NCBI GenBank assembly: GCA_902465015.1 | Contig: CABQLK010000002.1 | Span: 1 to 64,000 of the forward strand | Length of the DNA: 64,000 bases | Direction: 5' to 3' | Source of the DNA: an uncultured Collinsella sp. | GTDB taxonomy: Bacteria > Actinomycetota > Coriobacteriia > Coriobacteriales > Coriobacteriaceae | Part shown: in pieces, positions 58,484 to 64,000 of the stretch | Layout of the letters: every line of letters starts with the position of its first letter | Position numbering within the stretch: the first letter of the stretch is position 1 | Position numbers and translations under genes: made by a program | The notes under the pieces: generated by a model | What the model saw: the letters and a program-made list of their open reading frames with translations, nothing else | What the model was told of the DNA's origin: nothing | Databases searched by the model: none

Positions 58484-59005
58484 ATGCCCCAGCAGTACAA
58501 AATCGACAAGGTTGCAGAGATCGAGTCCCGTATCGCCGAGAACGCCGGTCTGTTCGTCGTCAACTACAACGGTCTGACGGTTAAGCAGGCTCAGGAGCTG
58601 CGTCATCAGCTTCGCGAGTGCGGCGCCGAGATGAAGGTCTACAAGAACAACCTGGTCAAGATCGCTCTCAAGAACCAGGAGCAGCCCGAGCTCGACGAGA
58701 TCCTCGCCGGCCCCGTCGCTTATGTGTTCTACGAGTCCGAGCCGGTCGAGGCCGCTAAGGCCCTTAAGGACTTCTCTGCTAAGTCCAAGGGCGTCCTTGA
58801 GATCAAGGGCGGTATCTCCGACGGCAAGGCCGTTTCCGCTGATGATGTTAAGGCTATCGCCGAGCTGCCCACCAAGGATCAGCTTCTCGGCCAGATCGCC
58901 GGTCTCATCTCCGGTTTCGCTCGCGACATCGCTGTCTGCGTCAACGGCGTTTCCTCTGGTCTCGCTCGTTCGATCCAGCAGGTCTCCGAGCAGAAGGCAG
59001 CCTAG
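58484..59005 (+). CDS. rplJ: 50S ribosomal protein L10
   Basis: 173 residues, AGGAGG upstream. KIDKVAEIESRIAENAGLFVVNYNGLTVKQAQELR and KVYKNNLVKIAL at the N-terminus bind 23S rRNA and L11; the C-terminal helix (LISGFARDIAVCVNGVSSGLARSI) carries L7/L12 dimers. It starts a unit with rplL. Confidence 0.97.
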   Translation: MPQQYKIDKVAEIESRIAENAGLFVVNYNGLTVKQAQELRHQLRECGAEMKVYKNNLVKIALKNQEQPELDEILAGPVAYVFYESEPVEAAKALKDFSAKSKGVLEIKGGISDGKAVSADDVKAIAELPTKDQLLGQIAGLISGFARDIAVCVNGVSSGLARSIQQVSEQKAA

Positions 59006-59107
59006 TCGCTGTTTTCACCCGCGGCGGCAACGCCGCACCCCTGGCGCATTCGCGCCGTGTTTTAACTGATCTCCGTGCACAGACACGGAAACCGAAAGGA
59101 CTTAGAA

Positions 59108-59485
59108 ATGGCTAAGCTTACCACCGATGAGATCATCGATGCTCTTAAGGAAATGACCCTTCTCGAGGCTTCCGAGCTCGTTAAGGCTATCGAGGACACC
59201 TTCGGCGTTTCCGCCGCTGCTCCTGCCGCCGTTGTCGCCGCTCCCGCTGCTGGCGCTGCTGAGGCCGAGGAGAAGACCGAGTTTGACGTCGTGCTCGAGG
59301 GCTTCGGCGACAACAAGATCCAGGTCATCAAGGCCGTCCGTGAGCTCACCAACCTTGGCCTGAAGGAGGCCAAGGAGGTCGTCGAGGGCGCTCCCAAGGC
59401 TGTTCTCGAGGGTGCCAAGAAGGAGGACGCCGAGGCTGCCAAGGAGAAGCTCGAGGCTGCTGGCGCTGCTGTCACCCTCAAGTAA
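59108..59485 (+). CDS. rplL: 50S ribosomal protein L7/L12
   Basis: 125 residues; ATG at 59108 with AAAGGA. The N-terminal dimerisation domain ([31 protein letters not shown]), an Ala/Pro hinge ([19 protein letters not shown]) and the C-terminal factor-binding domain ([37 protein letters not shown]) are all present. Confidence 0.98.
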   Translation: MAKLTTDEIIDALKEMTLLEASELVKAIEDTFGVSAAAPAAVVAAPAAGAAEAEEKTEFDVVLEGFGDNKIQVIKAVRELTNLGLKEAKEVVEGAPKAVLEGAKKEDAEAAKEKLEAAGAAVTLK

Positions 59486-59511
59486 TCAGGCTTTCTCGCC
59501 AGATTTCTTTG

Positions 59512-59550
59512 CAGACGGGGTTCGCATTGCGAGCCCCGTCTTTTTTGTTT
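59512..59550 (+). terminator. intrinsic terminator of rplJL
   Basis: GACGGGGTTCGC / GCGAGCCCCGTC followed by TTTTTTG. It separates rplJL from galU and rpoB. Confidence 0.93.
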
Positions 59551-59799
59551 TTCGGTCCCTCGACATCGGTAGCTCAAACTGCCATGTTCTGTGATTTGCG
59601 TCGTATCGGGCACCCTGCCGTTGGGCAATAAAATTGCACCATTCGAGCAATAATTTGCGTTGACCTGCTGAAGAATTGTCTCTGCCTTGTAGCGACATAT
59701 AGTTCCAGCGGTAAGATGCTTAGGTATCGCAATTTGGTCTGCGGCTGTGTGCCGCACGCATGGGGCGCTTTTGCGCCTGCGAAAGGATCTTTGAATAAC
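59551..59799. promoter_or_regulatory. galU upstream region
   Basis: AT-richer region; TTGTCT and TATAGT with a 16-bp spacer (about 59670-59704) form a plausible promoter. GGCGC-TTTT-GCGCC (59764-59777) is a small hairpin near the ribosome site. No gene seen. Confidence 0.4.
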
Positions 59800-60708
59800 A
59801 TGAAGGCAATCATCCCCGCCGCCGGTCTTGGCACGCGTTTTCTGCCTGGCACCAAGTGCACGCCCAAAGAGATGCTGCCGGTGCTCGACAAGCCCGTCAT
59901 TCAGTACGTCGTCGAGGAGGCGCTCGACCCCGAGGAAGTCGACGACGCCATCATCGTTACTTCTCCCGGTAAGCCCGAGCTACTGAACTACTTCCAGCCC
60001 GATCGCTCGCTCGAGAACCTGCTGCGCGAGCGCGGCAAGAACGCCTATGCCGATGCCGTCGCCCACGCTGGCGGTATGCCGGTCGACTTCCGCTATCAGT
60101 ACGAGCCCAAGGGCCTCGGCCATGCTATTCGCTCTGCTGCCGACGCCGTGGCAGGGGAGAACTTCCTGGTTCTTCTGGGCGACTACGTTGTGCCTAACCG
60201 CGACATCTGCGACAAGATGCTCGCCGTTTCCAAGGAGCACGGTGGCGCTTCGGTTATCGCCGTCGCTGCTTGCTCGCCCGAGGAAGTCAGCCGCTACGGC
60301 GTTATCGCCGGCGAGCGCGTCGGTTCGCTCGAGGGCGCCGAGGGCGTTGCCGATGCCGAGCCGGGCGCTGTCTGGCGCATCGGCGGTCTGGTCGAGAAGC
60401 CCGCTCCCGCGGCTGCTCCGTCCAACCTGTACATCGTCGGCCGCTATCTGCTGAGCCCGCTGGTCATGGACCTGCTGGCAGATCAGCAGGCCGGCAAGGG
60501 CGGCGAGATCCAGCTCACCGACGCAATGGCCCGTTCGCTCGATCGCGAGGCCATGTACGCGGTCGTCATCGACCCGCTGTCGGGCTACGACACCGGCACT
60601 CCCTCTGGCTGGATGGCCACCAACGCTCTCATGGCTGCAAGCGATCCTCGCTTTGCAAGCGCCTTCTGGGACGCCATCGACGAGCGCGGCGGCTTGATGC
60701 GCAAGTAA
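59800..60708 (+). CDS. galU: UTP-glucose-1-phosphate uridylyltransferase
   Basis: 302 residues from the ATG at 59800; a TTG at 59791 is closer to the AAAGGA site and may be used. Makes UDP-glucose for glycan and teichoic-acid synthesis. The nucleotidyltransferase loop IPAAGLGTRFLPGTKCTPKEMLP, the QYEPKGLGHAI motif (about 100-110), LLGDYVVP and GEIQLTDAM are GalU signatures. It is placed between rplL and rpoB, where normally no gene of this type lies, with terminators on both sides. Confidence 0.95.
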   Translation: MKAIIPAAGLGTRFLPGTKCTPKEMLPVLDKPVIQYVVEEALDPEEVDDAIIVTSPGKPELLNYFQPDRSLENLLRERGKNAYADAVAHAGGMPVDFRYQYEPKGLGHAIRSAADAVAGENFLVLLGDYVVPNRDICDKMLAVSKEHGGASVIAVAACSPEEVSRYGVIAGERVGSLEGAEGVADAEPGAVWRIGGLVEKPAPAAAPSNLYIVGRYLLSPLVMDLLADQQAGKGGEIQLTDAMARSLDREAMYAVVIDPLSGYDTGTPSGWMATNALMAASDPRFASAFWDAIDERGGLMRK

Positions 60709-60729
60709 GCCTTCGGACATCGACATTTA

Positions 60730-60763
60730 CGGGCGCGGACCTCGGTTCGCGCCCGTTTTTTAT
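60730..60763 (+). terminator. intrinsic terminator of galU
   Basis: GGGCGCG ... CGCGCCC followed by GTTTTTTAT. Confidence 0.93.
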
Positions 60764-60804
60764 AAGAGCTGCGATTGCCGGCTCTCTGTTCACAGAAAAT
60801 ATAT

Positions 60805-60816
60805 GAACAGATGTTC
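60805..60816. promoter_or_regulatory. LexA-box-like sequence upstream of rpoB
   Basis: GAACAGATGTTC has the GAAC-N4-GTTC form of the Gram-positive SOS box. It lies about 90 bp before the rpoB -35 box, and overlaps CTGTTCA / TGAACAG (60786-60810). Could be coincidental. Confidence 0.35.
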
Positions 60817-60894
60817 GGTATACCACTATCTACCTGCGTGTTTTCTGTCGAAAAACTTTGCTACTCCAAAAACTCAATCGCGTCAAGGCTTTTC

Positions 60895-60922
60895 TTGCTC
60901 AACGGTCGGTACCTGATAAACT
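60895..60922 (+). promoter_or_regulatory. rpoB promoter
   Basis: TTGCTC (60895-60900), 16-bp spacer, TAAACT (60917-60922), 74 bp before the rpoB start. Confidence 0.55.
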
Positions 60923-60995
60923 ACTAGGTTGCGATAACTGGCGAAGCCATGCCTCGCCAACCCACCGAGCATTTCCGTGAAGGAGGAAAAACCTG

Positions 60996-63900
60996 GTGAC
61001 CTACGCATACACTGCCACTGAGCGCAAGCGCGTCAGCTTCGGGAAAATCCCGGAGGCCATGGAGCTCCCCAACCTTATCTCTGTTCAAAGGGAATCCTTT
61101 GAGCGTTTTAAGGACGAGGGTCTTCGTGAGGCGTTCAAGGAATCCAGCCCCATCCAGAGCCAGAACCATGTTCTCGAGGTTACCTTCGGCGAGCATCAGT
61201 TCGGCGACCCCGCGCACACCGTCGAGGAGTGCCGCGAGAAGGATATGACCTATCAGGCTCCGCTTCTGACCGACGTCCGTCTCACCAACAAGGAGACCGG
61301 CGAGATCAAGGAGCAGCTCGTCTTCATGGGCGACTTCCCCATGATGACCGATCAGGGTACCTTTATCATCAACGGCACCGAGCGTATCGTCGTCTCGCAG
61401 CTCGTCCGCTCCCCGGGCGTGTACTACAGCTCCGAGATGGATTCGGGCAAGCAGATCTACAAGGCCCAGATCATCCCGTCCCGTGGTGCCTGGCTCGAGT
61501 TTGAGGTCGACAAGCGCGACCAGCTCATGGTCTCCATCGACCGTAAGCGCAAGCAGAGCGCCACGATGTTCCTGCGCGCCCTTGGCATCGCCGTCACCAA
61601 CGACGACATCATTGAGCTGCTCGGCAACTCCGATGTGATCAAGCGCACCCTGGAGCGCGATACCGCCCTTACCCGCGAGGACGCCCTCATCGAGATTTAC
61701 CGTCGTCTGCGCCCGGGCGAGCCTCCCACCGTGGACGCTTCCCGCAGCTTGCTCGAGGGCCTGCTCTTCAACCCGCAGCGCTACGATCTGGCCCGCGTCG
61801 GTCGCTACAAGGTCAACAAGAAGCTCAACCTCACCACCGAGGAAGAGGTCACGGTGCTCACCGACGAGGATATCGTCGCTACGCTGCGCTACCTGCTGTC
61901 CCTCGCTGCCGGCGAGCAGGGCTTCAAGGTCGATGACATCGATCACTTTGGCAACCGCCGTATCCGCACCGTCGGCGAGCTCGTCGCCAACCAGTTCCGT
62001 ATCGGCATGAGCCGCATGGAGCGCGTCGTCCGTGAGCGCATGAGCTCCCAGGACATCGACGAGATCACCCCGCAGTCGCTCATCAACATCCGTCCGATCG
62101 TGGCCTCCATCAAGGAGTTCTTCGGTTCCTCGCAGCTCTCGCAGTTCATGGACCAGGCGAACCCCCTGACCGGTCTGACCCACAAGCGCCGTCTGTTCGC
62201 ACTCGGCCCTGGCGGTCTTGCCGGCCACAAGTCGGGTTCCAGCCGCCGTACCAACGTGCCGACGGCCGTCCGCGACGTTCACAATTCGCACTACAGCCGC
62301 ATGTGCCCGATCGAGACCCCCGAAGGCCCCAACATCGGCCTGATCGGCTCGCTCGCCCTCTACGCCCGCGTCAACGAGTACGGCTTCATCGAGGCTCCGT
62401 TCCGCCGCGTCGAGAACGGCGTTGCCACCGACCAGATCGACTGGATGACCGCTGACGAGGAAGAGAAGCACGTCATCGCGCCGGCCAACACGCCGCTCGA
62501 TCCCAAGACCAACGAGTTCATCACGACCGATGCCGAAGGCAAGATCGTCCGTCCGCATACCGTGATCGCCCGTACCCGCGACTTCGACGGCTCCTTCGGC
62601 GCTCCTGCCGACGTGCCCGTCGAGGACGTCGATTACATGGACGTCTCGCCGCGCCAGATGCTCTCCGTCGCAGCCACGCTGATCCCGTTCCTCGAGCACG
62701 ACGACGCTAAGCGTACGCTGATGGGCGCCAACATGCAGCGTCAGGCCGTGCCGCTGGTTCACCCTGCCGCTCCCTATGTCGGTACCGGCATGGAGCGTCG
62801 CGCCGCCCTGGACTCCGGCGAGGTCACCCTGGCCAAGAACGCCGGCGAGGTCATCTTTGCCGACGCCTCCAAGATTATCGTCAAGCATGCCGGTGGCATG
62901 GACGAGTATCACCTGGCCAAGTACCAGCGCTCCAACCAGTCCACTTGCATCAACCACCGTCCGCTCGTGCGCGTCGGTGACACCGTTGAGCAGGGCGAGC
63001 CTCTGGCCGACGGTCCCTCGACCGATCATGGCGAGCTCGCACTGGGCCAGAACCTCACCGTGGCATACATGCCGTGGGAAGGCTTCAACTACGAGGACGG
63101 TATCGTTGTGTCCGAGCGCCTGGTGGCCGAGGACCTGCTGACGACCATCAATATCACCCGTCACGAGATCGACGCCCGCGACACCAAGCTCGGCCCCGAG
63201 GAGATCACTCGCGAGATCCCGAACCTCTCCGAGGATATGCTTGCCAACCTCGACGAGGACGGCATCATCCGCATCGGCGCTGAGGTCGGCCCTGGCGACA
63301 TCCTGGTCGGCAAGGTTACCCCTAAGGGCGAGAGCGCTCTGACCGCCGAGGAGCGCCTGCTGCGCGCCATCTTCGGTGCCAAGGCTCACGACGTTCGCGA
63401 CACTTCCCTTAAGATGCCTCACGGCGCTTACGGCCGCGTCATCGACGTCGTCCGCTTTAGCCGCGAGAACGGCGACGACCTGGCCCCCGGCGTCAACGAG
63501 CAGGTGCGCGTCTACGTCGCCCAGCGTCGTAAGATCCAGCAGGGCGATAAGATCGCCGGTCGCCACGGCAACAAGGGTGTTATCTGCAACGTTCTGCCGG
63601 TCGAGGACATGCCCTACATGGCTGACGGTACCCCGATCGACGTTATCCTCAACCCGCTGGGTGTTCCTTCGCGTATGAACGTCGGCCAGCTGCTCGAGTG
63701 CCACCTTGGCTGGGCTGCCGCCTGCGGTTGGGATACCGAGGATGCCGACTCCGACAAGTATGTTCCCGGCCCGTTCTTCACCGCGACGCCCGTCTTCGAC
63801 GGCGCCAAGGAGGACGAGATCGCCGAGGTCATCCGTCGCGCCAACAAGAACATGCTCAACAAGGCCACCGCTGCCTTTGGCGATCACATGCGCCCCGAGT

Positions 63901-64000
63901 TTGTCACCCAGCTTGACGAGCGCGGTAAGACCCGTCTGTTCGACGGCCGCACCGGCGAGGAGTTCCGCGAGCCCATTACCGTGGGTACGTCCTACATCCT
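60996..64000 (+). CDS. rpoB: DNA-directed RNA polymerase subunit beta (partial, 5' 3005 bp)
   Basis: The start is GTG at 60996 ([20 protein letters not shown]), with AAGGAGG ten bases upstream. The frame is open for about 1001 codons to the window end, so the C-terminus is missing. Visible features: [14 protein letters not shown] near the start, the rifampicin region with [33 protein letters not shown] (about residues 370-405), and [18 protein letters not shown]. Also [23 protein letters not shown] and [26 protein letters not shown] motifs. The Ser and His of the rifampicin pocket are of the common susceptible type as far as seen. Confidence 0.97.
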   Translation, partial: MTYAYTATERKRVSFGKIPEAMELPNLISVQRESFERFKDEGLREAFKESSPIQSQNHVLEVTFGEHQFGDPAHTVEECREKDMTYQAPLLTDVRLTNKETGEIKEQLVFMGDFPMMTDQGTFIINGTERIVVSQLVRSPGVYYSSEMDSGKQIYKAQIIPSRGAWLEFEVDKRDQLMVSIDRKRKQSATMFLRALGIAVTNDDIIELLGNSDVIKRTLERDTALTREDALIEIYRRLRPGEPPTVDASRSLLEGLLFNPQRYDLARVGRYKVNKKLNLTTEEEVTVLTDEDIVATLRYLLSLAAGEQGFKVDDIDHFGNRRIRTVGELVANQFRIGMSRMERVVRERMSSQDIDEITPQSLINIRPIVASIKEFFGSSQLSQFMDQANPLTGLTHKRRLFALGPGGLAGHKSGSSRRTNVPTAVRDVHNSHYSRMCPIETPEGPNIGLIGSLALYARVNEYGFIEAPFRRVENGVATDQIDWMTADEEEKHVIAPANTPLDPKTNEFITTDAEGKIVRPHTVIARTRDFDGSFGAPADVPVEDVDYMDVSPRQMLSVAATLIPFLEHDDAKRTLMGANMQRQAVPLVHPAAPYVGTGMERRAALDSGEVTLAKNAGEVIFADASKIIVKHAGGMDEYHLAKYQRSNQSTCINHRPLVRVGDTVEQGEPLADGPSTDHGELALGQNLTVAYMPWEGFNYEDGIVVSERLVAEDLLTTINITRHEIDARDTKLGPEEITREIPNLSEDMLANLDEDGIIRIGAEVGPGDILVGKVTPKGESALTAEERLLRAIFGAKAHDVRDTSLKMPHGAYGRVIDVVRFSRENGDDLAPGVNEQVRVYVAQRRKIQQGDKIAGRHGNKGVICNVLPVEDMPYMADGTPIDVILNPLGVPSRMNVGQLLECHLGWAAACGWDTEDADSDKYVPGPFFTATPVFDGAKEDEIAEVIRRANKNMLNKATAAFGDHMRPEFVTQLDERGKTRLFDGRTGEEFREPITVGTSYI

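Noticed and set aside
60924..63887. 987-codon open frame on the minus strand opposite rpoB
   Set aside because: It mirrors the strong codon bias of rpoB; the composition (Val, Leu, Gly, Asp, Ala rich) is that of an antisense shadow, and rpoB is certain.

Overview
The window is a gene-dense, high-GC (G/C at most third codon positions) low-mobility chromosomal segment of a Gram-positive anaerobe-type bacterium. Gene order (murI-rph-rdgB, veg-ispE, greA-lysS, clpC, disA-ispD-ispF-cysS-rlmB-yacP, rpmG-secE-nusG-rplK-rplA, rplJ-rplL, rpoB) follows the Firmicutes/Actinobacteria ribosomal and translation neighbourhood. The proteins and the abundance of intergenic palindromes look most like Coriobacteriia, probably Collinsella; this assignment is inference from memory of that group, not from a search.

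Layout. 1-200: a truncated tRNA-like 3' end and tRNA-Val. 257-4365 (minus): asnB and a fused amino-acid-type ABC binding protein/permease. 4650-11391 (plus): murE-like ligase, HAD phosphatase, murI, rph, rdgB, dtd, veg, ispE. 11441-20156: tRNA-Pro, tatA, greA, a LysRS with an extra tRNA-binding domain, a ThrE-type exporter, a DUF2798-like membrane protein, clpC. 20263-25312: an inserted block with a RelB/DinJ-like plus PIN toxin-antitoxin pair, pepD, hipBA with a clear operator, and mntP. 25534-31065: disA, ispD, ispF, cysS, rlmB, yacP. 31292-36533: tRNAs for Thr, Tyr, Thr, Met and Trp, tuf, rpmG, secE, nusG, rplK, rplA. 36659-57980: a 22-kb block of transport and metabolic genes that separates rplKA from rplJL: a metallophosphoesterase and a ParB-like/BMP fusion, mscS, a wall-anchored 5'-nucleotidase, a TrpXYZ-type ABC importer, a WYL-type regulator, asnS, a PTS EIIA, an esterase, a FeoA-FeoB fusion, an MFS exporter, a GH13 enzyme, a uracil/hypoxanthine-DNA glycosylase, an unknown gene and an aminotransferase. 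58239-64000: rplJ, rplL, galU and the 5' part of rpoB.

The least explained content is intergenic. Several families of long-armed hairpins occur: (1) at least five hairpins with a GGGACAGG-type core that start at, or one base after, a TAA stop codon and always face the same way relative to the gene; (2) three hairpins ending AGTTGCGGTGGAATAG, all downstream of genes; (3) a tandem array of hairpins with an exact 62-bp period upstream of feoAB; (4) three tandem hairpins built on ATCTGTAACA beside a tRNA-Thr gene, followed by a GTGGATAATCTCCC hairpin; (5) a nested inverted repeat of about 200 bp whose outer arm ends at the -35 box of the rplJ promoter. No rRNA, CRISPR array, transposase or integrase gene was seen.

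Functionally the window holds much of the core translation and transcription machinery (EF-Tu, L33, L11, L1, L10, L7/L12, SecE, NusG, RpoB, GreA, AsnRS, LysRS, CysRS), three MEP isoprenoid genes (ispE, ispD, ispF), peptidoglycan steps (murI, murE-like) and c-di-AMP synthesis (disA), mixed with nutrient uptake genes.
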